From Sterolibacterium denitrificans (GTDB lineage: Bacteria; Pseudomonadota; Gammaproteobacteria; Burkholderiales; Rhodocyclaceae): DNA of 64,000 nt. Position numbers and translations under genes: made by a program. Under the pieces are notes generated by a model. The model was not told where the DNA came from and did no database searches. It saw nothing but the letters and a program-made list of their open reading frames with translations. The stretch is from contig NZ_LT837803.1 in NCBI RefSeq assembly GCF_900174485.1, positions 248,001 to 312,000 on the forward strand. Direction: 5' to 3'. Shown piece by piece: positions 29,856 through 39,353 of this stretch; the stretch's first letter is position 1; every line of letters begins with the position of its first letter.

Positions 29856-29887
29856 CTGAATTACTGAATTACTGAATTACTGAATTC
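29856..29887. repeat. Four tandem copies of an 8-bp unit between lapG and lapD
   Basis: CTGAATTA is repeated at 29856, 29864 and 29872 with a fourth copy ending in C (29880-29887). It lies in the 76-bp gap just before the lapD ribosome binding site. Copy changes would alter spacing but not a reading frame. Confidence 0.85.
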
Positions 29888-29914
29888 CTCGATACATGAA
29901 AGGCATGACGGACA

Positions 29915-30658
29915 TCATTCGAATCCATCCGCCTGCATTTTTGCAATCAAATTGCGCCACATCGACAGGCGTGCCGTCGAGCTGCCGCTGGACGTCGTCC
30001 CCGGCGCGACGCCCACCCACAGGCCATCGCTGTTGAAGCTGAAAATCGGCGTCAGATCGGGGCGCTGCGAAGCGGGACGTACATCGTCGATCAGACTGTC
30101 GAGAATGTAGGGCTCGCCCGTCACGGTGGGATAGTAGGCGAGCACCATGTGGGCGATGCTGCTGCCACCGACGCTGCCGCCCGCCGCTCCGCCCAGTCTG
30201 GCCTTGACGTAGGTCATTCTGAGCTGCTTGCTCGGCACGCCGGCGATCAGCAGCGAGAAATATTTGGCAATCGCGTAATCCTCGCAATCGCCCACGCCGC
30301 GCCCCAGGGTTTCCAGCGGCGTGGCCCAGTAATCGCTGACACGCCACGCCACGCTGTCTTCGGCGTAACTCACGTGATCATTGACGAATTCATGAACCTT
30401 CCTGACCCGCTCTTCCTGCGTGGCCGCCGGCAGCGATACGAGCAGATCGCGCCACTGCACCATCGTCTGCTTCGCCCGCGGCCCGTGGCGGCTTGCGGCC
30501 AACTGGATCTGGTGTTCAAAATCGAACCCCTGCCCCAGCACGGCACTGGCCACGGCCACCACGCAGAGCAACAGCGCAACGAGCGCGACGCGCAGACCGC
30601 CCGCCCGCGCCCACCGGTTGCCTGCATGACTTGCCGGACGCAGCGGAGCACAAGCCAT
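29915..30658 (-). CDS. lapG: LapG-like periplasmic cysteine protease
   Basis: A transglutaminase-like cysteine protease (DUF920/peptidase C93 type) that releases LapA-type adhesins. With the chosen start it has 247 aa. The N-terminal hydrophobic segment (LRVALVALLLCVVAVASAVL) is a signal sequence or anchor. The catalytic Cys is in GVGDCEDYAIAKYF (residue 125), His in SSIAHMVLAYYP (170) and Asp in YILDSLIDD (187). An acidic DCED region fits the calcium-binding site known for LapG. The start is uncertain: the frame is open to TTG 30805 and there is another ATG at 30757 (280 aa). ATG 30658 gives the length and triad spacing closest to the Pseudomonas protein. lapD follows. Confidence 0.9.
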   Translation of the reverse strand: MACAPLRPASHAGNRWARAGGLRVALVALLLCVVAVASAVLGQGFDFEHQIQLAASRHGPRAKQTMVQWRDLLVSLPAATQEERVRKVHEFVNDHVSYAEDSVAWRVSDYWATPLETLGRGVGDCEDYAIAKYFSLLIAGVPSKQLRMTYVKARLGGAAGGSVGGSSIAHMVLAYYPTVTGEPYILDSLIDDVRPASQRPDLTPIFSFNSDGLWVGVAPGTTSSGSSTARLSMWRNLIAKMQADGFE

Positions 30659-30962
30659 TGCAGCCAACCTGCCGGCGCCACGAAAGCCGTGCGCAAGCGC
30701 CGCCCTGTCGCCGGCAGGCAACGGACACGGCCGGCCATCCACAAATCCGCAGCGCATCTTTCTGGTGTCGTTATCGCTTGATTCTGGCAATACTCGCGGG
30801 TGCAATCATGGGGGCAATCGCGGATGCAGTCGGGCAACAATAGCATTGTCACCCGGGATTTTGGAAAGTATCGTCACGCTGCCGCGCAAGTCCGGGCAAC
30901 GCACGGCATATTGCAAAACCGTGCCTGCGCTGGAGCGGCGAAACCGGCCTGCCGAGAGGCTT

Positions 30963-32216
30963 TCAGCGTTCCTGTCCGATGGCATTGGCCCAGTTCATCG
31001 AGGCGATTTCCGCCGTGGTCAGTTGCTCGAGCGTCAGACCGAGGGCGCTCAGTTGCTCGTTCAGATGGGTGGTATCGCAGCGCTCGATGCATTCGATCAG
31101 CGTAAGCAATTGGCCGGCGTAACCGTCATGGTCGAGCAGCGCGGCACGGATGGGTGCGGCCAGTTTGAGTTCGTCGACGATGCGCGACATGGGGATTTCA
31201 AGCACGGCTTCGAGCAAGGAGATGACGCCGGTCATGAAGGTCTGCTCGGCTTCTTCGGCCGATGCGCCGGTTTCGCGGGTCAGCAATTCCATCAGGCGGC
31301 CCCGGTTGGCGGCCATGATGGCGAGCGGATCGGGAAATTTCGCGCCGTCCCGATGGGCGAACAGCAGCAACGCCAGCCAGCGCTGCAACTGGCGGCGGCC
31401 CAGCAGCAGCATGGCATGGTGCACGGAATTGATGTGGGTGGGCACCCCCATGGCAACCGAATTGACCAGGCGCAGCAGGTTGTAGGTGAGCTTGGAGTCT
31501 TCCTTGAAAACCGCTTCGATCCGGCTGTCGGAAGCATCGCCGCTCAGAAGTTGCGACAGCCGCAGCATCTGCCGCTGCGCAGGGTCGATGCTGCGTCCGG
31601 AAAGGATTTCGGGACGCGCGAAGTGGTAGCCCTGGAACAACTCGAAACCGAGTTCCTCGCACAAGCGGCACTGCTGCCGGGTTTCCACCTTTTCGGCCAG
31701 CAGCTTGAGTTTCATCGGCCTGAAATGCCTCACCAGTTTGCGCAGCGCGTCTTCCTGCATGTCCAGCAGGTCGATCTTGACGTAGCTCACATAGGGCAGG
31801 ATCGGGTAATACGCCGGATTGAGCGCGGTGACATCATCGAGCGCCAGTTGATAGCCCTTTTCGAACAGCAGGCGGCAACAGGTGACGGCTTCGGCTTCGA
31901 AGCGGGTGGTTTCGAGCAGCTCCAGCACGATGCGTTCGGCCGGCAGCATGTCGATGATGTCGCAACTGAGCAGCCGCGAATCGAGATTGATGAAGCCCAG
32001 TGCATCGCCAACGACGGACTGGATGCCCAGTTCGCTGAAGGCGCGCGCAATGACCTGCACCGTCGCATGATGTTCATCGACGAAATGGGCCGCGTTGTCG
32101 CCGCAGGAACGAAACAACAGCTCATAGCCGTGGATCGCGCCTTGCCGGTCAAGGATCGGCTGGCGACCGAGAAAGAAGCGCGCGGCTTCAGGAGGTGGGT
32201 CGGCCTCATCAATCAT
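30963..32216 (-). CDS. EAL-HDOD protein (YuxH/CdgJ-like)
   Basis: A 417-aa cytoplasmic signalling protein. The N-terminal half is an EAL domain with a changed signature (HGYELLFRS, so ELL instead of EAL) but retains LALDDV, VKIDLLD and LAEKVETRQQ. The C-terminal half is an HDOD domain (VNSVAMGVPTHINSVHHAML, LLGRRQLQRWL). Such proteins act in c-di-GMP or motility-biofilm signalling; catalytic competence cannot be judged from the altered motif alone. AGGAG lies upstream of ATG 32216. It precedes lapG and lapD on the same strand, which suggests a connection with adhesin control. Confidence 0.9.
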   Translation of the reverse strand: MIDEADPPPEAARFFLGRQPILDRQGAIHGYELLFRSCGDNAAHFVDEHHATVQVIARAFSELGIQSVVGDALGFINLDSRLLSCDIIDMLPAERIVLELLETTRFEAEAVTCCRLLFEKGYQLALDDVTALNPAYYPILPYVSYVKIDLLDMQEDALRKLVRHFRPMKLKLLAEKVETRQQCRLCEELGFELFQGYHFARPEILSGRSIDPAQRQMLRLSQLLSGDASDSRIEAVFKEDSKLTYNLLRLVNSVAMGVPTHINSVHHAMLLLGRRQLQRWLALLLFAHRDGAKFPDPLAIMAANRGRLMELLTRETGASAEEAEQTFMTGVISLLEAVLEIPMSRIVDELKLAAPIRAALLDHDGYAGQLLTLIECIERCDTTHLNEQLSALGLTLEQLTTAEIASMNWANAIGQER

Positions 32217-32361
32217 CAACGCTCGGCTCCTGAGTTTCGTGCCCGCGGTGTAGTCGCTGCGGGCACGCGGGCAAAAAGCAGGGAGTTCTCCCGCTCAGGT
32301 GTTGATTCTATATGCAACGTCGTGACATCGACATTGCGTAGAGCGCCGGACTTGCCGGGCG

Positions 32362-34128
32362 TCAGCCTGGCACAGCGAACTGCAGCTCCGCCAGCCGGCT
32401 GTAAAGACCGCCTTCGCGGCTGAGGCTGTCGTGCGTGCCGCTGGCGACGATGCGGCCGCCATCCAGAACGATGATACGGTCGGCCTTGCGCACCGTGGCC
32501 AGGCGATGGGCGATGATCAGGGTGGTGCGACCTTCGACCAGGTGTTCCAGCGCCGTCTGCACGAGCTGTTCGCTTTCGGCATCCAGCGCGCTGGTGGCTT
32601 CGTCGAGCAACAGCAGCGGCGGATTCTTGAGGATGGCGCGGGCAATGGCGATGCGCTGGCGCTGGCCGCCGGACAGGCGCACGCCGCGCTCGCCGAGAAA
32701 ACTGTGCCAGCCTTCGGGCAGGCGTTCGATGAACTCGTCGGCGACGGCGGCGCGCGCGGCGGCCTTGACCTCCGCATCCGTGGCATCGGCGCGGCCGTAG
32801 CGGATGTTTTCCAGGGCGCTGGCCGAGAAGATCACGCTGTCCTGCGGGACGACGCCGATGCGGCTGCGCACTTCATGCGGATCGGCCTGTTGCAGATCGA
32901 CGCCATCCATCAGGATGCGTCCCTGCTGCGGATCGTAGAAACGCAGCAGCAACTGGAACAGGGTGCTCTTGCCCGCGCCCGAAGGACCGACCAAGGCCAC
33001 GGTTTCACCCGGCCGGATGCTCAGATCGAAGTCGGCCAGCGCGGCCTGCGTGGGACGGGACGGGTAATGGAAGGTCAGTCCTTCGATGTGGATTTCACCG
33101 CGTGGCGGCGGCAGCGCCAGCGGCCGCTCGGGCGCGCGGATACTGGGCTGGGCGGCGAGCAGTTCCATGAGACGCTCGGTCGCGCCGCTGGCGCGCTGCA
33201 CGTCGCCCCAGACTTCCGACAGGGCGCCGAGGCTGAAGGCCACCAGGACGGTGTAGAGGACGAACTGGCCGAGCTGGCCCATGCTCATGCTGCCGTCGAG
33301 CACGTCGTGCGCGCCCAGCCAGAGCACCAGCACCACGGCGCCGAAGGCCATCACGATGATGACGGCGGTCAGCGCCGCGCGCGCGCGGGTGCGGCGCAAG
33401 GCGGTGAGAAAGGATGTTTCCACGGAATCGTCGAATTGCCGGCATTCGCGCGCTTCCTGGCCGAAAGACTGGATGGTGGTGATGGCATTGAGCTTTTCGC
33501 CGGCCAGCGCGCTCGAATCGGCGATCCGGTCCTGGCTGGCGCGCGACAGGCGCCGCACGGCGCGGCCGAAGACGATGATCGGCAGCAGGATCGCCAGCAG
33601 CATGATGAGCGTATAGCCGGTCAGGCGCGGGCTGCTCACCGCCATCATGATCGTGGCGCCGACCAGCAGCAACAGGTTGCGCAGCGCCATCGAGATGCTG
33701 GTGCCGACGAGGGTCTGGATCAGCGTGGTGTCGGTGGTCAGGCGCGAAAGCACCTCGCCGGTGCGTGTGTGCTCGAAGAATTCCGGACTCATGGTGATGA
33801 TGTGGCGATACACCGCGCTGCGGATGTCGGCCACGACCCGTTCGCCGAGCCATGAGACCAGATAGAAACGCAGCGCCGTGAACAGACCGAGCGCCAGGGC
33901 GACGACGAACAGCAGCAGGAACCAGCGGTCGATGTGCGCCGCGCTTTCCCGGGAAAATCCCAGATCGACGACCTGGCGCACGGCCAGCGGCAGCACCAGC
34001 GCGGCCGCCGAGGCGATGACCAGCACCAGCATCGCCAGCGCGAAGCGGCTGCGGTAGGGCGCAATGAAACGAATGAGCTGGCGCAACATGGCGAGGTTGC
34101 GCGAGGAGGGCGTGGCGGCAGTGGTCAT
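32362..34128 (-). CDS. MsbA/MDR-type ABC exporter
   Basis: A 588-aa half transporter with six transmembrane helices in the first ~310 residues and one nucleotide-binding domain. Motifs: [18 protein letters not shown] (Walker A), [17 protein letters not shown] (signature), [12 protein letters not shown] (Walker B) and LIIAHRL (switch His). It would function as a homodimer exporting a lipid or hydrophobic compound. Similarity is to the bacterial TAP/MDR-like group; there is no lpxK or kdtA neighbour to mark it as the lipid A flippase. ATG 34128 ([11 protein letters not shown]) is preferred over a TTG ten codons upstream. It is divergent from miaB. Confidence 0.88.
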   Translation of the reverse strand: MTTAATPSSRNLAMLRQLIRFIAPYRSRFALAMLVLVIASAAALVLPLAVRQVVDLGFSRESAAHIDRWFLLLFVVALALGLFTALRFYLVSWLGERVVADIRSAVYRHIITMSPEFFEHTRTGEVLSRLTTDTTLIQTLVGTSISMALRNLLLLVGATIMMAVSSPRLTGYTLIMLLAILLPIIVFGRAVRRLSRASQDRIADSSALAGEKLNAITTIQSFGQEARECRQFDDSVETSFLTALRRTRARAALTAVIIVMAFGAVVLVLWLGAHDVLDGSMSMGQLGQFVLYTVLVAFSLGALSEVWGDVQRASGATERLMELLAAQPSIRAPERPLALPPPRGEIHIEGLTFHYPSRPTQAALADFDLSIRPGETVALVGPSGAGKSTLFQLLLRFYDPQQGRILMDGVDLQQADPHEVRSRIGVVPQDSVIFSASALENIRYGRADATDAEVKAAARAAVADEFIERLPEGWHSFLGERGVRLSGGQRQRIAIARAILKNPPLLLLDEATSALDAESEQLVQTALEHLVEGRTTLIIAHRLATVRKADRIIVLDGGRIVASGTHDSLSREGGLYSRLAELQFAVPG

Positions 34129-34337
34129 GACGGAATGGAAAACCCGGGGCGGATGCAACTAACAACCAGCAACTACAAAACGACGACTCCCAACTCCCGG
34201 GGATGCCCGGGAACGGAGCCGGCATCATACGGCAATTGGCTGGACGCCGGCCAGGCAATCCATGCAGCACGCCGTACTTTCCGGGATAATCACGCCCTCG
34301 CCCGCCTGCTTCCCGCCCGCCACAAGCAACAAACCTC

Positions 34338-35690
34338 ATGGTCAAGAAAGTCTATATCCGCACCTTCGGCTGCCAGATGAACGAGTACGACTCGCAGAAA
34401 ATGGCCGACGTGCTGGCCGAGCATGCCGGCGCCGCGGGGACGGAGGCCACCGACGACCCGGCGGAGGCCGACATCATCCTCTTCAACACCTGTTCGGTGC
34501 GCGAGAAGGCGCAGGAAAAAGTCTTTCATGACCTGGGCCGGGTACGTCATCTGAAAAAGCACAAGCCCGAATTGGTGATCGGCGTCGGCGGCTGCGTGGC
34601 CAGCCAGGAAGGCGAAGCGATCATCCGGCGCGCGCCTTTCGTCGATGTCGTGTTCGGCCCGCAGACCCTGCATCGCCTGCCGCAGCTCATCGACACGCGG
34701 CGCGCCAGCGGACGGCCGCAGGTGGATATTTCCTTTCCCGAAATCGAGAAGTTCGACCATCTGCCGCCGGCGCGCGTCGACGGCGCGACGGCTTTCGTCT
34801 CCATCATGGAAGGCTGCTCGAAGTTCTGCAGCTTCTGCATCGTGCCGTACACCCGTGGCGATGAAGTCTCCCGGCCGCTCGATGACGTGCTGACCGAAGT
34901 CGCCGGACTGGCGCTGCAAGGGGTGAAGGAAGTGACCCTGCTCGGGCAGAACGTGAATGCCTATCGCGGCGCGGCCGAAGACGATGAGACCGTGGACCTG
35001 GCCTTTCTCATCGAGACCATCGCCGGGATTCCCGGCATCGAACGCATCCGCTACACCACGTCGCATCCGCGCGAAATGACGCAGCGCCTGATTGACGTCC
35101 ATGGGCGCGTGGCCAAGCTGGCCGCGCAACTTCACCTGCCGGTGCAGTCGGGCGCGGACCGCGTGCTGGCAGCGATGAAACGCGGCTATACGGCGCTGGA
35201 ATACAAGAGCATCGTCAGAAAACTGCGCGCCGCACGGCCCGACATTTCCCTGACTTCGGATTTCATCGTCGGTTTCCCGGGCGAGACCGAAGCGGATTTT
35301 CAGGCCACCTTGAAACTCATCGAGGACGTGGGTTTCGATGGCAGCTTCAGTTTCCTCTACAGCGCCCGCCCCGGTACACCGGCGGCCGATCTGGCGGACG
35401 ACACGCCGCCGGCCGTGAAATCCGCCCGCCTGCAGCAGTTGCAGCAACTCATCGACGCCCAGGCCGGCGCCATCAGCCAAAGCATGGTCGGCAGCCTGCA
35501 GCGTGTACTGATCGAAGGCCGTTCGAAGAAAAGCGATCGGGAACTGGCGGCGCGCACCGACAACAACCGGGTGGTGAATTTCCCTGTGCCGGCGGATATG
35601 GATGGCAATGAATTGATCGGCCAGATGATCGAATTGCGTATCACCGAGGCCCGCTCGCACTCGCTGCGCGGCGAGAGGACGACCGGCTGA
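34338..35690 (+). CDS. miaB: tRNA-2-methylthio-N6-isopentenyladenosine synthase
   Basis: A 450-aa radical SAM methylthiotransferase that adds the 2-methylthio group to i6A37 of tRNAs reading UNN codons. The N-terminal UPF0004 domain keeps its three cluster cysteines ([33 protein letters not shown]). The SAM domain has CSKFCSFC (CxxxCxxC), and a TRAM RNA-binding domain ends the protein. Length is usual. It is divergent from the ABC exporter and does not appear to be in an operon with ybeZ or ybeY, which often follow miaB elsewhere. Confidence 0.97.
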   Translation: MVKKVYIRTFGCQMNEYDSQKMADVLAEHAGAAGTEATDDPAEADIILFNTCSVREKAQEKVFHDLGRVRHLKKHKPELVIGVGGCVASQEGEAIIRRAPFVDVVFGPQTLHRLPQLIDTRRASGRPQVDISFPEIEKFDHLPPARVDGATAFVSIMEGCSKFCSFCIVPYTRGDEVSRPLDDVLTEVAGLALQGVKEVTLLGQNVNAYRGAAEDDETVDLAFLIETIAGIPGIERIRYTTSHPREMTQRLIDVHGRVAKLAAQLHLPVQSGADRVLAAMKRGYTALEYKSIVRKLRAARPDISLTSDFIVGFPGETEADFQATLKLIEDVGFDGSFSFLYSARPGTPAADLADDTPPAVKSARLQQLQQLIDAQAGAISQSMVGSLQRVLIEGRSKKSDRELAARTDNNRVVNFPVPADMDGNELIGQMIELRITEARSHSLRGERTTG

Positions 35691-35711
35691 CAGGCTGGCG
35701 AACTGAACTGA

Positions 35712-36467
35712 TCAGTGCAGCCGTTCCGGGCTGCCGCAACATTGCCGATACGGTTTACCGCTGCCGCAAGGACAATGCTCCTGGCCGACGGCGGGCTGGC
35801 CCTTGCGCTCCTGAGCGGCAGCGATGGCCTCATCCGAAGACTGCTTGGCGCGCCAGAAATCATGGATCTGCTTGACCAGTTCGGGCAGCGCTTCCTCGGC
35901 GCTGGCAATCGCCGCCTGTTCCTGCGCCGCGCTCATCCACGGCTCGTTGCGCTCCAGGGCATCCTCCTTGAGCATGCCGCTCAGGAGGAACAGCGGCTGC
36001 AGCAACTCGGTGAGTTCCTCGGCATGGTCGCCCACGGCCTCATACCAATTGCAGCCAAGCTGGCTGCCGTAGAGATAGGCATCGGCCCAGGTGGCGAAAT
36101 CCAGTTCTTCGGGATCGTCGGCAACGGGATAAAGAATCAGCTCCCACTCCGAATCCGAATCTGCCTCGGCGCCTGAGTCCGACGCTGCGCCGCCGGCCAG
36201 CCGTGCGGCGAGATCGTCATGAAAGCGCATCAGCAGATCGATGATTTCATTGGCTTGCGCCTCGCTCTCAAACTGCGGCTGCTCGCCAAAAACGACGGGT
36301 AGCCAGACGCTCGACGGCACCGGCTGCGGCCCGCTGATCACGGCGCACAGCAGTGCCTGCAGCTCGTCGAGCAGCATCGCCTCGCCCTCGAAGATGTCGG
36401 CATCGAGCAGTTCCTCGAGCCGATCGAGGTCGGCTTCGGAGAAGTTTTCGCGGTCGGGAGAATTCAT
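35712..36467 (-). CDS. YecA/UPF0149 family protein with SEC-C zinc motif
   Basis: A 251-aa acidic protein. The N-terminal two thirds resemble the UPF0149 (YgfB/YecA) helical domain (FSEADLDRLEELLDADIF, EGEAMLLDELQALLCAVI). The last ~20 residues are a SEC-C motif (CPCGSGKPYRQCCG), which binds zinc and in SecA binds SecB and ribosomes. YecA-type proteins with SEC-C have been connected to ribosome or nascent-chain association. The open frame extends much further upstream, but MNSPDRENFSEAD at ATG 36467, after GGAAAG, is the natural start. It converges on miaB. Confidence 0.87.
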   Translation of the reverse strand: MNSPDRENFSEADLDRLEELLDADIFEGEAMLLDELQALLCAVISGPQPVPSSVWLPVVFGEQPQFESEAQANEIIDLLMRFHDDLAARLAGGAASDSGAEADSDSEWELILYPVADDPEELDFATWADAYLYGSQLGCNWYEAVGDHAEELTELLQPLFLLSGMLKEDALERNEPWMSAAQEQAAIASAEEALPELVKQIHDFWRAKQSSDEAIAAAQERKGQPAVGQEHCPCGSGKPYRQCCGSPERLH

Positions 36468-36615
36468 CGCTACGCTTTCCAGGGCAGGCCATGCAGGCCA
36501 AGGCTTGCAAGTGTAACTCCAAAACTGCTGCCTGCTGCCTGCTCTCCGCCATGCCCGGCAACTTCCTGTAGCATTGCCGATACTGACCTCCCGAAAAATT
36601 CGTCCAACCTGGCTG

Positions 36616-37974
36616 ATGAAAATCCAATTTCTCGGTGCAACCAATACCGTTACCGGCTCCAAGTATCTGGTCACCATCGGCAAGCGCCGTCTGCTCGTCG
36701 ATTGCGGCCTGTTCCAGGGACTCAAGATGCTGCGGCTGCGCAACTGGGAGCCGTTGCCAATCGATCCACGCCAGATCGATGCCGTCATTCTCACCCATGC
36801 CCACATCGACCACAGCGGTTACCTGCCGCTGCTCGTGCGCCAGGGTTTTCGCGGCCCGGTGCATTGCACGCCGGCAACGGCCGATCTGTGCGGCATCCTG
36901 CTGCCCGATTCCGGCCACCTGCACGAAGAAGAAGCCGACTACGCCAACCGGCACGGCTTCTCCAAGCACACGCCGGCACTGCCGCTGTACACCGAGGCCG
37001 ATGCGCGGCACTGCCTGAAACAACTGAAACCGCAAGCCTTCGACCGTGACATCGAGCTGGGCGACGGCATCAGCCTGCGCTTCTCGCCGGCTGGACACAT
37101 CCTCGGCGCGGCCTGCGTGCGGCTGCATGACGGCAAACGCACGCTGGTGTTCTCGGGCGACCTCGGCCGGCTCGATTCGCCGATCATGCAGCCACCCGCC
37201 GCCATCGGCACAGCCGATTATCTGGTGGTCGAATCCACCTACGGCGATCGCCTGCATGAAGCCGGCGATCCGCTCGACAAGCTCGCCGACATCATCACTC
37301 GCACCACGGCGCGCCAAGGTGCCGTCATCGTGCCGGTCTTCGCCGTCGGCCGCGCCCAGGAGCTGATGTACTACATCCACCAGCTCAAATCGGCCGGCCG
37401 GATTCCCGACATCCCCGTCTATCTCAACAGCCCGATGGCCATCCGGGCGACGCAGATCTTCCACCACTACGCCGGCGAGCATCGTCTAGGCCACAAGCAA
37501 TGCGAGGCAATGCTCAAGTCCGTGCGCATCGTGAACAGCGCCGAGGAATCGAGGCGGCTGAACACCCGCTCGGGGCCGATGATCATCCTCGCCGCCAGCG
37601 GCATGGCCACCGGCGGCCGCGTCGTGCACCACCTCAAGGCGTTTGCGCCCTGGCAGCGCAATACCATCCTCTTCGCCGGCTTTCAGGCCGCCGGCACGCG
37701 CGGCGCGACGATACTCTCCGGCGCCGAGAGCGTGAAAATCCACGGCGAATACGTGCCCATCCGCGCCGAAGTGCAAAACCTCTCCAACCTCTCGGCCCAT
37801 GCCGACTACGCCGAAATCCTGCGCTGGCTCGACGGCTTTGGGCAGCCGCCGCGGCGCACCTTCATCACCCACGGCGAACCCATCGCCGCCGACACCCTGC
37901 GTCGGCGCATCGAGGAACAGAAACACTGGCGCTGCACCGTCCCGGACTACCGGGAGGAATACGAACTGACTTGA
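36616..37974 (+). CDS. Metallo-beta-lactamase / beta-CASP ribonuclease-like protein
   Basis: A 452-aa protein of the CPSF73-like branch of the MBL fold. Zinc-binding HxHxDH is seen in LTHAHIDHSGYLPLL, and further metal ligands lie in SPAGHILGA and FSGDLGR. The beta-CASP part has PVFAVGRAQELM and MATGGRVVHHL, and the last motif is LSAHADYAEIL. An RMMBL tail ends the protein. Family members are RNA or DNA nucleases; the substrate of this bacterial type is not known. MKIQFLGATNTVTGSKYL is the expected N-terminus, so ATG 36616 is used. Confidence 0.92.
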   Translation: MKIQFLGATNTVTGSKYLVTIGKRRLLVDCGLFQGLKMLRLRNWEPLPIDPRQIDAVILTHAHIDHSGYLPLLVRQGFRGPVHCTPATADLCGILLPDSGHLHEEEADYANRHGFSKHTPALPLYTEADARHCLKQLKPQAFDRDIELGDGISLRFSPAGHILGAACVRLHDGKRTLVFSGDLGRLDSPIMQPPAAIGTADYLVVESTYGDRLHEAGDPLDKLADIITRTTARQGAVIVPVFAVGRAQELMYYIHQLKSAGRIPDIPVYLNSPMAIRATQIFHHYAGEHRLGHKQCEAMLKSVRIVNSAEESRRLNTRSGPMIILAASGMATGGRVVHHLKAFAPWQRNTILFAGFQAAGTRGATILSGAESVKIHGEYVPIRAEVQNLSNLSAHADYAEILRWLDGFGQPPRRTFITHGEPIAADTLRRRIEEQKHWRCTVPDYREEYELT

Positions 37975-38008
37975 TTCGACGGCGGGTCAGGCCGCCGCCG
38001 TACCAGAT

Positions 38009-38590
38009 TCAGGCTTCGTCACACGGCCTGACCCGGATGATGCGCTGAAAGAACAGGCTGTTCGGCACCTTCAGCCGGCTCGGCTGGCCGCCGGCATCGG
38101 CCGCACTGGTTTCCTGCAGCGTGGTGTAGATCGGGTTGATGTCCAGCACCTCGCCACCCAGACCGGCCTTGTCGCCATTTTCGAGAATTTCGATGCGGTC
38201 ATGCAGACGAAATGGCCGCGTGATATAGATCAGCGCCGCACAGAAAATGTTCGACAGCACGCTCCAGGCGGCAAAGAAGGCGACGGCGGCGACGGTCACG
38301 AAGCCCGTGATGGCCGACCAGAACACCATGCTCGAAACGCCGAAGCGTTCGAGTATCAGCAGTACCGCGCTGCCGAAAATCAGGAAGGTGCTGGTGCGGC
38401 GGCCGGCGATGACCAGCTCCAGCGGCAACTTGCGCACTTCACCCAGACGAAAAATCAGGCGATGCACCAGGGCGCGCAGCAGCACCGCGAGAAAAATGAT
38501 GAGGACGATCTGAACGCCGAGCGTCAGCGGACCGATCCAGGAAGCATCCAGTCCGGGAAACAAATCTTTCATGGCCGAAGCACTGTCCAT
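38009..38590 (-). CDS. Small MscS-family mechanosensitive channel
   Basis: A 193-aa membrane protein with about three helices (GVQIVLIIFLAVLLRALVH, STFLIFGSAVLLILERF, and the pore-like FVTVAAVAFFAAWSVLSNIFCAAL), then the beta domain that follows the pore in MscS (YITRPFRLHDRIEI). It is much shorter than E. coli MscS (286 aa): the C-terminal alpha/beta vestibule is missing and the protein ends soon after LKVPNSLFFQRII. This compact form occurs naturally. ATG 38590 is preceded by GGAG; a second in-frame ATG lies at 38572. It converges on the beta-CASP gene, with 34 bp between the stops. Confidence 0.88.
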   Translation of the reverse strand: MDSASAMKDLFPGLDASWIGPLTLGVQIVLIIFLAVLLRALVHRLIFRLGEVRKLPLELVIAGRRTSTFLIFGSAVLLILERFGVSSMVFWSAITGFVTVAAVAFFAAWSVLSNIFCAALIYITRPFRLHDRIEILENGDKAGLGGEVLDINPIYTTLQETSAADAGGQPSRLKVPNSLFFQRIIRVRPCDEA

Positions 38591-38826
38591 GGCAACTCCG
38601 TCCCTCTCATCGACGAGGGGCACATGGCGCGGCTGAAGACAACCGCGCATCGAAACCAACTATTTGATGTTTAACGATATTTTAAAGCAGATTGTTTGCT
38701 CGAGCCCATCATTCTGCCCGCCTCCCGGTGGCTTGACAAGCGAGCGCCCCCCTTGGCGAGCAATGTTCGGCACCCGCCAAGGGTGGCTTACCACTGCCCA
38801 ATTTGGGCACCGCGAGACACAAATAC

Positions 38827-38837
38827 CATGTTATAAG
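38827..38837 (+). promoter_or_regulatory. Possible extended -10 promoter of the cytochrome cluster
   Basis: TGTTATAAG (38829-38837) fits an extended -10 element (TGnTATAAT-like). It lies 92 bp before the cytochrome c ATG and about 37 bp before the small leader frame. There is no clear -35 box, which is tolerated by extended -10 promoters. Confidence 0.35.
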
Positions 38838-38873
38838 AATGGTCTTGCTCTATACATAGAGAGGAGATAGGCA

Positions 38874-38927
38874 GTGGTTGCCCGTTTTTGTTTCACATTC
38901 AGCTCTCAGGAAAGGAAATTCCAATGA
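38874..38927 (+). CDS. Possible 17-aa leader peptide before the cytochrome cluster
   Basis: GTG 38874 is preceded at 7 bp by a strong GAGGAG (38861-38866) and opens a 17-codon frame, MVARFCFTFSSQERKFQ. Its TGA overlaps the ATG of the cytochrome c gene (ATGA, 38924-38927). The strong ribosome binding site and the stop-start overlap are what translational coupling looks like. No similarity is recognised and chance cannot be excluded. Confidence 0.35.
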   Translation: MVARFCFTFSSQERKFQ

Positions 38928-39262
38928 AACCCGCATTCAACACCCTGCTTGGCGCCGCCGTCAGCGCCATTTTCATGGTCTCGTCCGCTCAGGCTTTCGA
39001 CGAAAACGCCGCCAGGGCGCTGGCCAAGAAGAACGACTGCTTCAAGTGCCACGCCGTCGACAAAACCAAGAAGGGCCCCTCGTACAAGAAGATCGCCGCG
39101 AAATACAAGGGACGTGCCGATGCGGAAGAAAAAATCGTTCTGAACATTACCACCGGCCCGAAAGTGAAGCTTGAAGACGGTTCCGAAGAAGACCACAAGA
39201 TCATCGAAACCAAGGACAAGGCCGAAATGAAGAATCTGATCGACTGGATTCTTTCGCTTTAA
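38924..39262 (+). CDS. Periplasmic monoheme class I cytochrome c (MtoD-like candidate)
   Basis: A 112-aa protein with a signal peptide (cut near SSAQA-FDE) and one heme site CFKCH at about residue 40. A lysine-rich body follows and a methionine near the C-terminus (KAEMKNLIDWIL) is a candidate sixth ligand. It is the first cytochrome of the cluster and would carry electrons across the periplasm between the decaheme protein and an inner-membrane or terminal partner. Iron-oxidising betaproteobacteria have a monoheme MtoD beside mtoAB, which makes this a reasonable analogy. AGGAAAGG precedes the ATG. Confidence 0.88.
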   Translation: MKPAFNTLLGAAVSAIFMVSSAQAFDENAARALAKKNDCFKCHAVDKTKKGPSYKKIAAKYKGRADAEEKIVLNITTGPKVKLEDGSEEDHKIIETKDKAEMKNLIDWILSL

Positions 39263-39353
39263 GTACCAAGCACCGGCAGCAGAAACCGACAACGGGGCGC
39301 AGCCACCGGCCGTCGCTCCCAACCGAACACACAGGGGATTGGGGGAGGAAATG

